In this document: positions 1 through 7,747 of the stretch, one piece after another
Layout of the letters: each line of letters begins with the position of its first letter
Numbering within the stretch: the stretch's first letter is position 1
NCBI GenBank assembly: GCA_900317555.1
Contig: ONHF01000006.1
Coordinates: 1-64,000, forward strand
Reading direction: 5' to 3'
Source: an uncultured Lachnospiraceae bacterium
GTDB taxonomy: Bacteria > Bacillota > Clostridia > Lachnospirales > Lachnospiraceae
Length of the DNA: 64,000 nucleotides
Translations under genes and position numbers: made by a program
Notes under the pieces: generated by a model
The model's database searches: none
Seen by the model: only the letters and a program-made list of their open reading frames with translations
What the model was told of the DNA's origin: nothing

Positions 1-11
1 ATTATAAAAAG

Positions 12-92
12 TTATCCCGACTTTTTTGATATATTTTCACAGAAAAACGGTGTATTCTGTCAGAATTCCAGATAATCACAAAGTCGGGATAA
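12..92. repeat. Long-spaced 13-bp inverted repeat
   Basis: A perfect 13-bp inverted repeat: TTATCCCGACTTT at 12-24 and its complement at 80-92. Near the middle of the 55-bp spacer is a smaller dyad, ATTCT-gtc-AGAAT. A further hairpin, GGCGG/CCGCC, follows at about 109-125. The surroundings are AT-rich and carry no convincing gene. It could be the terminator of a gene left of the window, a palindromic repeat family, or part of a small mobile element. Its nature is not determined. Confidence 0.55.
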
Positions 93-298
93 GTGGTGTG
101 AGAGGACGGCGGCTAATCACCGCCTCCTACTCGATCGCAAAAAATCATGATGCTGAATGGAAATAGGAGGTGCATGTTTGTAATCGGGAAAAAACACGAG
201 GCAAGCGCTATATGGAGAAATGGAAAATGCTTGACAATAGTAAGCTTGAAGGAGATAAAAATAATTAGGGTTATACACATAAACTGCGGAGGGCGATT

Positions 299-550
299 AT
301 GGATGGAAGGCAACTTTTAATTTTAATTCTCGTCCTGATCATTGCGGGCGTGATCATGATTACAATTGCTGTTGAAGCTATACGGAAGAAGGATTTCCGG
401 GATCAGGTTTCAGGGAAGAAACCGGAGCATAAGCTTGGAAACAAGCAAAAATTCTCATATGATAAACCTGAGCATGAAAATTCGCAGATCGCTGTGGACC
501 GGGAGATTCTTCGTACAAAAAGCGGCCAGAATCTGCTGGGACCAAAGTAA
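299..550 (+). CDS. Small single-pass membrane protein, function unknown
   Basis: An 83-residue protein not recognised as a named family. Residues about 5-27 are a run of Leu, Ile and Val forming one membrane helix; the remainder is a charged, Lys/Glu-rich and probably cytoplasmic tail. The start is supported by GGAGG six bases upstream of the ATG. A TTGACA at 231-236 could be a -35 element, but its -10 partner (around 256-261) is poorly spaced. The gene stands alone in an AT-rich stretch bounded by palindromes on both sides. It may be a real small membrane regulator or stress peptide, but no role can be assigned from sequence. Confidence 0.55.
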   Translation: MDGRQLLILILVLIIAGVIMITIAVEAIRKKDFRDQVSGKKPEHKLGNKQKFSYDKPEHENSQIAVDREILRTKSGQNLLGPK

Positions 551-557
551 AAAACAT

Positions 558-645
558 AATGTGGCATTAAGCTGAGATCTATGAGAGATCAGCCACATTA
601 AAAGTGCAGGTGACAGAGAGTAATTTGCTCTGTCACCTGCACTTT
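558..645. terminator. Two tandem hairpins after the small membrane gene
   Basis: First hairpin: TAATGTGGC (558-566) pairs with its complement at 592-600, with an inner GATCT/AGATC stem. Second: an 18-bp perfect stem, 601-618 with 628-645, whose arms begin with AAA and end with TTT, the layout of a bidirectional terminator. It lies directly downstream of the small membrane gene. The T tract is short, so termination is likely but not certain. Confidence 0.6.
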
Positions 646-817
646 CATAAGCAGTAATTGGAAATAGGGAATTCCATCTGCGAGCGCTTTTTCTGATACA
701 GAGGGTATACGATTTTTTGCCGCCAGCTTTCGCAGAAGTATTTTTCAGAAAAACAGCCATCTGCAAAACAAGTTTCTTCATGCAATAGCGTGAAGTTTAT
801 CTCAATAGCATAAATAA

Positions 818-905
818 TTCAAGACGTTTTACAAAGTGCGGCGTCTATTGCATAGATTTGAGCAAAATCTATGCAATAGACGCCGGACAATAGAAATGTC
901 TTGAA
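818..905. repeat. 88-bp near-perfect palindrome with repeated AATCTATGCA motif
   Basis: The core is a perfect 20-bp inverted repeat (840-859 and 865-884) around the five-base loop GAGCA. A second pair of arms, 818-829 and 894-905, matches with one mismatch, giving a cruciform of about 88 bp. The motif AATCTATGCA occurs at 866-875 in the right arm, inverted in the left arm, and again at 907-916. No open frame explains it. It resembles a repetitive extragenic palindrome or a small non-autonomous element. Confidence 0.6.
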
Positions 906-1007
906 GAATCTATGCAGTATGAGCGAGCGGCGGCATATTGCATTAAACGCGGCCGGAACGCTCCCCTGCCACGCCATGCCCGCGCCTCCCCGGAGTAATT
1001 TTAATAA

Positions 1008-1035
1008 TTGACATTATGTTTAGAGATAGTATAAT
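1008..1035 (+). promoter_or_regulatory. Sigma-A promoter of the polyamine transport operon
   Basis: TTGACA at 1008-1013 and TATAAT at 1030-1035 are separated by 16 bp; both hexamers match the consensus exactly. Transcription should start near 1042, about 40 bases before the regulator gene. Confidence 0.85.
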
Positions 1036-1038
1036 GCA

Positions 1039-1049
1039 ATACGGCGTAT
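1039..1049. promoter_or_regulatory. Candidate operator over the start site of the pot operon
   Basis: ATACG-G-CGTAT is an 11-bp perfect palindrome lying on the predicted transcription start. XRE-cupin regulators of polyamine genes are commonly autoregulatory, so this is a plausible binding site for the product of the next gene. This is inference from position and symmetry only. Confidence 0.35.
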
Positions 1050-1083
1050 GTTTAGTAATACAATATAGGAAGTTTAGCAAAGG

Positions 1084-1647
1084 ATGCCTATGGAAACCGA
1101 AGCGATAAATGCGGAAATCGGACGAAAAATCAAGAATCTGCGAAACCGGAACGGGCTTACGCAGCAGGAGCTCGCGGATCGGGCGGAGCTGACCAAAGGC
1201 TTTATCTCCCAGCTGGAGCGGGGACAGGTTTCGCCGTCGGTCGTGACACTGATGGATCTGATCGAGTGCCTTGGCTCCACGCCTGCGGATTTCTTCAAGG
1301 AAGATGAGCAGGATCAGATTGTGTTTACGGGCGCGGACTGTTTTGAGAAGATTGACGGAAACGGAAATGTCCGGAAATGGCTTGTGCCGTCTGCGCAGAA
1401 ATTTGAGATGGAGCCGCTCCTTGTAACAATCCAGCCGCATCAGGAAATCGAAAAGGACAAGCCGCACAGCGGAGAAGAGTTCGGATATGTTCTTTCGGGA
1501 AGAATCCGTGTTCACTTCGGCGACAGGTCAAGCCTTGTCCGGCAGGGCGAAAGCTTCTATTACAGAACCACAAAAACGCATTATATTTCCAACCCCGCAG
1601 CAAGGCCCGCGAAGCTGCTCTGGATCAGCACGCCGCCGGAATTCTAA
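1084..1647 (+). CDS. XRE-cupin transcriptional regulator of the polyamine operon
   Basis: A 187-residue regulator. Residues about 12-66 form a lambda-repressor-type helix-turn-helix (RNGLTQQELADRAELTKGF, with SQLERG following). Residues about 110-185 form a small cupin barrel that probably senses a ligand. This two-domain layout is that of the PuuR-like family, which often controls polyamine genes. The gene is first in the operon and lies 19 bp before potA, so control of polyamine uptake and of itself is likely. An alternative ATG six bases downstream (1090) has AAAGG at better spacing and would give 185 residues. Confidence 0.88.
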   Translation: MPMETEAINAEIGRKIKNLRNRNGLTQQELADRAELTKGFISQLERGQVSPSVVTLMDLIECLGSTPADFFKEDEQDQIVFTGADCFEKIDGNGNVRKWLVPSAQKFEMEPLLVTIQPHQEIEKDKPHSGEEFGYVLSGRIRVHFGDRSSLVRQGESFYYRTTKTHYISNPAARPAKLLWISTPPEF

Positions 1648-1666
1648 GAGGGAGAAAGGCAAGAGA

Positions 1667-3118
1667 ATGGAACAGACGAAAGACAACGCGAACATCATTG
1701 AACTGAAGCATGTCACAAAGCGTTTTGAAGACAATGGCTATATTGCCGTCAATGATTTTAATCTGGAAGTGAAGCGGGGCGAGTTTGTCACGTTCCTCGG
1801 GCCCTCCGGCTGCGGCAAAACAACGACCCTCCGGATGATCGCCGGTTTCGACATTCCCTCCGAAGGCGAAATCCTCTTAAACGGAAAGCCTATCACGAGC
1901 CTTCCGCCATACGAACGGCCGATCAACACGGTGTTCCAGCGCTACGCGCTGTTTCCGCACATGAATATCCGGGACAATATCGCATTCGGGCTTAAACAGA
2001 AGAAGATCTCGAAAGATGTCATCGACAAAAAAGTAAAGCGCATGCTTTCACTCGTTGATCTGGAAGGCTTTGAGGACCGGAGCGTTTCGACGCTTTCCGG
2101 CGGCCAGCAGCAGAGAATTGCGATCGCGCGGGCCCTTGTCAATGAGCCGCAGATCCTGCTCCTTGACGAACCGCTCGGAGCGCTCGACCTGAAAATGCGG
2201 CAGGAGATGCAGCTGGAGCTCAAAGCCATGCATGACAGGCTCGGCATTACTTTCATCTATGTCACGCACGATCAGGAAGAAGCGCTTACCATGTCCGACA
2301 AGATCGTCGTCATGAGCGAGGGCCAGATCCAGCAGATCGGGACACCCGAAGATGTCTATAACGAACCTAAGAACGCGTTTGTCGCCGACTTTATCGGGGA
2401 GAGTAACATTTTCAGCGGCATCATGACCGGCAGGCTCAAAGTCCGTTTCTGCGGCGGAGAGTTCGAATGTCTGGACGATCTGCAGGAAGGAACGCATATC
2501 ACGGCGGTCGTGCGCCCCGAGGATGTGGAGCTCGTCGCTCCGGAAAAGGGAACAATCCGCGGCGTAGTTACCTCGGTTATCTTCAAAGGCATGCACTATG
2601 AGATCACGATACAGTCGGGTAAGAACGAGATTGTCGCGCGCTCGACAAAGACCGCAAGGCCGGGAGACCACGTCGGCATCTGCCTTGACCCGGACGGTAT
2701 TCATGTTATGGTCGCGGAAGATCATACGAACACATTCCTTGTTGATATCAATAAGGATTACAGACTCGAATACAACGGAAATGTTCTGGACGCGAGCCTG
2801 ACAAAACTGATTCCCGGCGGAAAGCGGCAGGAGGACGGCACAGTCGTCGATGCCTCCGGCGAGACGATTGACCTGGGCCGCCTGCACATTATGGCATCGA
2901 TCCAGCCCGGCGATATTGAGATGACGGACTCCGAGGAGGAAGGCCTGATTCACGGCAACATCAGCAACCTGATTTATCAGGGTTCGCATTATCTGTATAT
3001 TATCCATACCGATCTCGAGCAGGATTTTGCCGTTTATGATGAAGATCTCTGGAACATGGGAGACCGCGTCGGCCTGATTATGCCGGTAGAGAAGATGACG
3101 TTCTCGATCAGGAAATAG
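1667..3118 (+). CDS. potA: Spermidine/putrescine ABC transporter ATPase PotA
   Basis: The ATPase that powers polyamine import with PotB, PotC and PotD. Visible motifs are Walker A GPSGCGKT (about 45-52), signature LSGGQQQR (about 142), Walker B LLLDEP (about 165) and the switch histidine in VTHDQEEAL. At 483 residues it is about 100 longer than E. coli PotA. The extra length is a second C-terminal OB/TOBE-like domain: one at roughly 285-350 and another at roughly 370-480. The ATG at 1667 is chosen because the frame upstream overlaps the regulator gene and GGGAGAAAGG precedes this start. TOBE domains of this family often sense substrate or regulators, so doubling may alter control. Confidence 0.95.
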   Translation: MEQTKDNANIIELKHVTKRFEDNGYIAVNDFNLEVKRGEFVTFLGPSGCGKTTTLRMIAGFDIPSEGEILLNGKPITSLPPYERPINTVFQRYALFPHMNIRDNIAFGLKQKKISKDVIDKKVKRMLSLVDLEGFEDRSVSTLSGGQQQRIAIARALVNEPQILLLDEPLGALDLKMRQEMQLELKAMHDRLGITFIYVTHDQEEALTMSDKIVVMSEGQIQQIGTPEDVYNEPKNAFVADFIGESNIFSGIMTGRLKVRFCGGEFECLDDLQEGTHITAVVRPEDVELVAPEKGTIRGVVTSVIFKGMHYEITIQSGKNEIVARSTKTARPGDHVGICLDPDGIHVMVAEDHTNTFLVDINKDYRLEYNGNVLDASLTKLIPGGKRQEDGTVVDASGETIDLGRLHIMASIQPGDIEMTDSEEEGLIHGNISNLIYQGSHYLYIIHTDLEQDFAVYDEDLWNMGDRVGLIMPVEKMTFSIRK

Positions 3119-3137
3119 GAACGGAGGAAGGAAGACA

Positions 3138-3926
3138 ATGAGATTTTCCAGAAAATATCTTGGAATACCTTATTACATATTTCTTGGACTGTTCGTGATC
3201 GCGCCGCTTGTGGTTCTGTTTTACTATGCGTTCACGAACGGCTCCGGGCAGTTCACGCTGATGAACTTTGCCGGTTTCTTCACAAATCCGAATACGCTTG
3301 GAACCCTGCTGTACAGTTTTGCCATCGCGGCGGTCACAACGGTCGTCTGCGTGCTTCTTGCGTACCCGCTCGCCTACATTCTGGCAACGGGCAGACTGCG
3401 CAGAAAATCCGGAATTATCATGATCTTTGTCATGCCGATGTGGATCAACTTCTCCCTACGTATCACGGCGCTCAAAGAGGTGCTGACCTTTCTGGAAGGG
3501 AATCTTGCAATGTATCCGTTCCTGAACGCCGTCGTCGGTATGACTTATGATTTTCTGCCGTTTATGATTCTGCCGATCTATACGACGATTTCCAGACTGG
3601 ACCGTTCGCTTCTGGAAGCAGCGGCAGACCTTGGCGCGAACGAAAGAGAAGCGTTCCTGAAAGTAACGCTTCCGCTTTCGATGCCCGGTGTCATGAGCGG
3701 TGTCTCCATGGTGTTTCTTCCGGCAATGACGAATTATGTTGTTCTGGATATGCTTTACAACAGCACATATATCATGGGCTCGCTGATCGGCAGTTACTTC
3801 TCCGCGTATAACTGGAACGGAGGTTCTATGATCGCGCTGATCCTGCTCGGCATCATCTGTCTGTTCACGTACCTTTCGGACAGCGATGAAGGTCAAAACA
3901 ACACCAGAGGAGGTGCCCTGCTGTGA
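3138..3926 (+). CDS. potB: Spermidine/putrescine ABC transporter permease PotB
   Basis: An inner-membrane permease of 262 residues with about six helices. The cytoplasmic coupling loop is seen as the EAAADLGANEREAF segment, which docks on PotA. GGAGGAAGG lies just upstream of the ATG. It is followed by potC with a 4-base overlap, as expected for two permease subunits made in equal amounts. The last 15 residues are polar and cytoplasmic. Confidence 0.94.
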   Translation: MRFSRKYLGIPYYIFLGLFVIAPLVVLFYYAFTNGSGQFTLMNFAGFFTNPNTLGTLLYSFAIAAVTTVVCVLLAYPLAYILATGRLRRKSGIIMIFVMPMWINFSLRITALKEVLTFLEGNLAMYPFLNAVVGMTYDFLPFMILPIYTTISRLDRSLLEAAADLGANEREAFLKVTLPLSMPGVMSGVSMVFLPAMTNYVVLDMLYNSTYIMGSLIGSYFSAYNWNGGSMIALILLGIICLFTYLSDSDEGQNNTRGGALL

Positions 3927-4738
3927 ATAAAAGGATTTCGCTCTGGAGACCGCTCTTCTTTGTCCTGATGCTTCTTGTGCTGTACCTGCCGATCCTGATC
4001 CTTGCGGTGTACAGCTTTACCGACGCGACGACGATCGGTGCGATCCGCGGTTTTTCCCTGCATAACTACGTGACCCTGTTTACGACGCCGGAGCTGCAGA
4101 CGATGATTCTGGGAACGCTGGCTCTGGCTTTCGGCGCTGCCGCGATCGCAACGGTTCTGGGAACGCTGGGCGCGCTTGGCGCGTTCTATGCAAGACCACG
4201 TATCCGCTCCGCGGTGCAGACGGTCAATCAGATACCGGTCATCAACGCGGATGTTGTCACCGGATTTTCGCTGTGCGTTCTACTGGTTGTGGTTCTTGGT
4301 ATCAGCAAGGATACCTTTATCCCGCTGGTCGCGGGGCATGTCGTTCTTTGCGCGCCGTTTGTTTTTCTGAATGTAATGCCGAGAATCCGGCAGATGGATC
4401 CCGCAATGTATGAGGCGGCGCTCGATCTCGGCGCCACGCCCCGAAAAGCCCTGTCGCAGGTTGTCATTCCGCAGATCATGCCCGGCATTGTTTCAGGGTT
4501 CGGCCTTGCGGTCACGCTTTCGCTGGATGATTACTTTATCGCAACCTATACCAAGCCCGCGACGTTCAACACGATCAGTACCTATGTCGTAAACGCGACG
4601 AAGGGCTCCCAGACGACGATCAAAACAGCGCTCTGGGCACTCTCAACCGTGATCTTCGCGATTGTGATACTCTTTGTTGCGGCCATGAATTACCGCGCAT
4701 CGAGACAGGAGAAGAGGAGGGAGAAGGAAGATGTTTAG
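3923..4738 (+). CDS. potC: Spermidine/putrescine ABC transporter permease PotC
   Basis: The second permease subunit, 271 residues and about six helices, with the EAA-type coupling motif YEAALDLGATPRKAL at about residues 158-172. It starts with GTG overlapping the potB stop (GTGA), with AGGAGG upstream inside potB. It ends eight bases inside potD, so all four transporter subunits are translationally coupled. Confidence 0.94.
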   Translation: MNKRISLWRPLFFVLMLLVLYLPILILAVYSFTDATTIGAIRGFSLHNYVTLFTTPELQTMILGTLALAFGAAAIATVLGTLGALGAFYARPRIRSAVQTVNQIPVINADVVTGFSLCVLLVVVLGISKDTFIPLVAGHVVLCAPFVFLNVMPRIRQMDPAMYEAALDLGATPRKALSQVVIPQIMPGIVSGFGLAVTLSLDDYFIATYTKPATFNTISTYVVNATKGSQTTIKTALWALSTVIFAIVILFVAAMNYRASRQEKRREKEDV

Positions 4739-6428
4739 AAGAAATTTGAACGGCCGGCGCGCGGCTTTCTCCTTCCGCGGCAGGAAAGACTCTTCTGCCG
4801 CAGCTTTCACCGCGGCGCTTGCGGCGTTTTCGGTTGCTGCGGCTGTGTTTTCTCCTTCTCTGCCCGTCTTTGCGGGCAGCAGTACAGCTTTCGCGAACAC
4901 GGGAAGCAACGGCGCCGCCGAAGAGACGGCTACAGAGAGCAGCACCGGCGCCGCAGAGCAGACTGCCTCAGAGATCAATGCCGGCGCCGCGCAGAGCACT
5001 GCCGCAGGGAAAAAGGAAGTGACCCTGCGCATCTGCAACTGGGAAGAATACATTGACGAAGGCGGCTGGGGAGAAGACGAGAAAATTGATCTTCCGTCCG
5101 GCGATGTTTTCGGTGAGAAGCCTCTGATCGAAGACTTTGAAGAGTGGTACGAGAAAACCTACGGCGTCAGGGTCCATGTCGAATATTCGACGTTCGGCAC
5201 AAACGAAGACCTCTACAACATGCTGTCCCTTGGCGATACCTACGATCTCGTCTGCCCTTCGGAGTACATGTTCATGAAACTGATCAGCGAAGATCAGGTT
5301 GTGCCGCTCTCGGACCATTTCTTCGATACGTCCGACGAAAACAATTATTATATCAAAGGCGTTTCGCCCTACCTGAAGAACATCTTCGATACACATGAAA
5401 TTGACGGCAAGCCCTGGAGCAAATACGCCGCGGGCTATATGTGGGGCGTGACGGGGATTGTCTATAATCCCGAACTGGTTTCAAGGGAAGAGGCATCGAC
5501 TTGGCAGATTCTGACAAACCCTGCGTTTAAAAGAAGAATCACGATCAAGGACAGTGTGCGGGAGTGCTATTTCGCCGCGATCGGAGCACTCGAGCATGAC
5601 AAGCTGACAAGCAGCGCATTCCTGCAGGACCCGCAGTACCGGACGCACCTCGAGGAGGAACTCAACAATACGACGCCGGAAATGATCGGAAGGGTTCAGG
5701 ACTGGCTGCAGGACATGAAAAACAATGTCTACTCGTTCGAAGTCGACTCCGGAAAGGCAGACATGGTTACCGGCAAGGTAGCTGCCAACTACCAGTGGTC
5801 CGGCGACGCGGTTTACACAATGGACCAGGCGGACGAAGATAATTTCAAGCTTGATTTTGCGATTCCCGAGGAAGCCTCCAATATTTACTTTGACGGCTGG
5901 GTCATGCTGAAAAACGGCATCCGGGGAGATGCGGACAGGCAGCAGGCCGCCGAAGCGTTCATCAACTTCATTTCGCGCCCGGACAACGCGATCCGGAACA
6001 TGTATTACATCGGGTATACTTCGTTTATTTCCGGCGGGGAGGACCCGCGGATTCTCGAGTATATCGACTGGAACTACGGAGCGGATGAAGATGAGAAAGA
6101 TACCGCCGGGTATAACCTGACCTATTTCTTTACGGGAGATGACGAGGGAACCGATCCGGATTATGTCCTGACTGTACCGGAGAAGCAGGTGAACCGGCAG
6201 CTTGGCGCGCAGTACCCGAGTGTTGGGAACATTCGAAGGACGTGTATCATGCGCTACTTCGACAAACAGCAGAATGCGGATATCAACCGTATGTGGGTGA
6301 ACGTTCGATGCTATAATATTAAAAAGCTCCCGGTCTGGGGATGGTGCCTCTGCGCGGCGGGAGCGGCTGCCTTTCTTGCGATGCTGGTCCTGCGGATCAG
6401 AAAATCGCTGCGCGTGAAGGTACAGTAA
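4731..6428 (+). CDS. potD: Polyamine-binding protein PotD with C-terminal membrane anchor
   Basis: The extracellular binding subunit (565 residues, against about 350 in E. coli). A basic N-terminus and a hydrophobic Ala-rich stretch (about 23-48, ending FAG) form a secretion signal. An Ala/Thr/Glu-rich linker follows to about residue 97, then the binding domain begins with LRICNWEEYID, typical of this family. It has no lipobox cysteine. Instead, a hydrophobic helix followed by Arg/Lys residues sits at the C-terminus (about 532-556), suggesting that it is held in the membrane by its tail. The start overlaps potC by eight bases. Confidence 0.92.
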   Translation: MFRRNLNGRRAAFSFRGRKDSSAAAFTAALAAFSVAAAVFSPSLPVFAGSSTAFANTGSNGAAEETATESSTGAAEQTASEINAGAAQSTAAGKKEVTLRICNWEEYIDEGGWGEDEKIDLPSGDVFGEKPLIEDFEEWYEKTYGVRVHVEYSTFGTNEDLYNMLSLGDTYDLVCPSEYMFMKLISEDQVVPLSDHFFDTSDENNYYIKGVSPYLKNIFDTHEIDGKPWSKYAAGYMWGVTGIVYNPELVSREEASTWQILTNPAFKRRITIKDSVRECYFAAIGALEHDKLTSSAFLQDPQYRTHLEEELNNTTPEMIGRVQDWLQDMKNNVYSFEVDSGKADMVTGKVAANYQWSGDAVYTMDQADEDNFKLDFAIPEEASNIYFDGWVMLKNGIRGDADRQQAAEAFINFISRPDNAIRNMYYIGYTSFISGGEDPRILEYIDWNYGADEDEKDTAGYNLTYFFTGDDEGTDPDYVLTVPEKQVNRQLGAQYPSVGNIRRTCIMRYFDKQQNADINRMWVNVRCYNIKKLPVWGWCLCAAGAAAFLAMLVLRIRKSLRVKVQ

Positions 6429-6523
6429 GGCAGTTTTTACGAAACACACAGGCACAGTAATGCAGCTGCTCGTGAAAGCGCGTTAACACGGCTTTTCAGG
6501 CGCTGAAAAACATGGAGCTGACA

Positions 6524-7747
6524 ATGAACAGAAATCAGATCCTCAAGATTTACGGAACGGACTATAAGGAGATGACAAAGCGGCTGCTCGCTTCAGCAGA
6601 GCTGGACCGGCATCTGCTGTGGGCCGCTTCACAAAAGGCGGGCAAAGGCTTTTCTTCCGGAGACCGCGCCGCCGGCGCGGTCTCCGGTGCAGAGGAAGAC
6701 GGGAGTCTTGTCTCTGCGGAGGATAAGAAGGCGCTCCGGATCGCGATCAAGCCCAATCTTGTCTGCGCCACTCCCGCTTCATTTGGAGGAACCACGCACC
6801 CGGAGATCGTCGCCGGCATCATCGAGTATCTGCGGGAGCACGGCTATTCTGATATACGGATCATCGAAGGCTCCTGGGTCGGCGACAAAACATCGGACGC
6901 TTTCGAATACTGCGGCTACCGCGAGCTTACCGAACATTACCATGTCCCTTTCATTGACGGGCAGAAAGAGAAATCTCACCCGGTCGATGCGGCCGGTATG
7001 GAACTGCATGTCGTGAATGCGGTGGATGAAATCGACTTTCTGATCAACGTGCCGGTGCTGAAGGGGCATTGCCAGACGAAGGTGACCTGCGCCCTGAAAA
7101 ACATGAAAGGCCTGCTTCCGAACTCCGAGAAACGACGTTTTCACAAGCTGGGGCTGCACCGGCCGATTGCGCATCTTTCTACGGTTCTGAAACCGGACTT
7201 TATCGTCATCGATCATATCTGCGGAGATCTGGATTTTGAAGAAGGTGGAAATCCGGTCGTCAGGAACTGCGTGATGGCGGCGCTCGATCCTGTTTTAACG
7301 GATACGTATGCCTGCTGGCTCATGCACTATACGCCTGATGATGTACCTTATGTGCGGATGGCGGAAAAGCTGGGATCGGGCAGCACGGACCTTTCCTCGG
7401 CACAGATCATCGAGCTGAACCGGAGTGCAGAGGGCGGAACGACGGACGAGGAACTGCCGCAGCAGAAAAAGCTCCTCGCTGTGTCCTATGCGGTGGATGA
7501 AGTTGATTCGTGCAGTGCCTGCTACGGGAATCTGATTCCCGCGCTGTACCGGCTGAAGGAAGAAGGGCTTCTGGATGGGCTGCAGGATAAAATCGCAATC
7601 GGACAGGGGCAGCAGGGAAAGAGCGGCCCTCTGGGAATCGGTAAATGCACGCGCGGCTTTTCCTGCTGCATCATGGGATGCCCGCCGTCCGAAGACGTTA
7701 TCTATGAAGGCCTGAAGGCATACATCCGCGGGCAGAGAAATATATGA
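6524..7747 (+). CDS. DUF362 domain protein
   Basis: A cytoplasmic protein of 407 residues matching the DUF362 family, seen in IKPNLVCATPASFGGTTHPE, in NVPVLKGHCQTKVTCALKNM (lysines and cysteine typical of the family), and in a Cys-rich tail (GIGKCTRGFSCCIMGCPP). DUF362 proteins are often found with iron-sulfur or redox genes, but their reaction is not settled. An ATG at 6512 is also possible; 6524 is chosen because GGAG lies six bases before it. It starts 95 bp after potD with no clear terminator between them, and its stop overlaps the next start. Confidence 0.85.
   Translation: MNRNQILKIYGTDYKEMTKRLLASAELDRHLLWAASQKAGKGFSSGDRAAGAVSGAEEDGSLVSAEDKKALRIAIKPNLVCATPASFGGTTHPEIVAGIIEYLREHGYSDIRIIEGSWVGDKTSDAFEYCGYRELTEHYHVPFIDGQKEKSHPVDAAGMELHVVNAVDEIDFLINVPVLKGHCQTKVTCALKNMKGLLPNSEKRRFHKLGLHRPIAHLSTVLKPDFIVIDHICGDLDFEEGGNPVVRNCVMAALDPVLTDTYACWLMHYTPDDVPYVRMAEKLGSGSTDLSSAQIIELNRSAEGGTTDEELPQQKKLLAVSYAVDEVDSCSACYGNLIPALYRLKEEGLLDGLQDKIAIGQGQQGKSGPLGIGKCTRGFSCCIMGCPPSEDVIYEGLKAYIRGQRNI

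Noticed and set aside
943-1515. A minus-strand frame of 190 codons at the pot operon promoter
   Set aside because: It covers a consensus promoter and the XRE-cupin gene and has no recognisable domain.
1487-1666. A 60-codon N-terminal extension of potA
   Set aside because: It lies inside the XRE-cupin gene in another frame and is absent from the PotA family.
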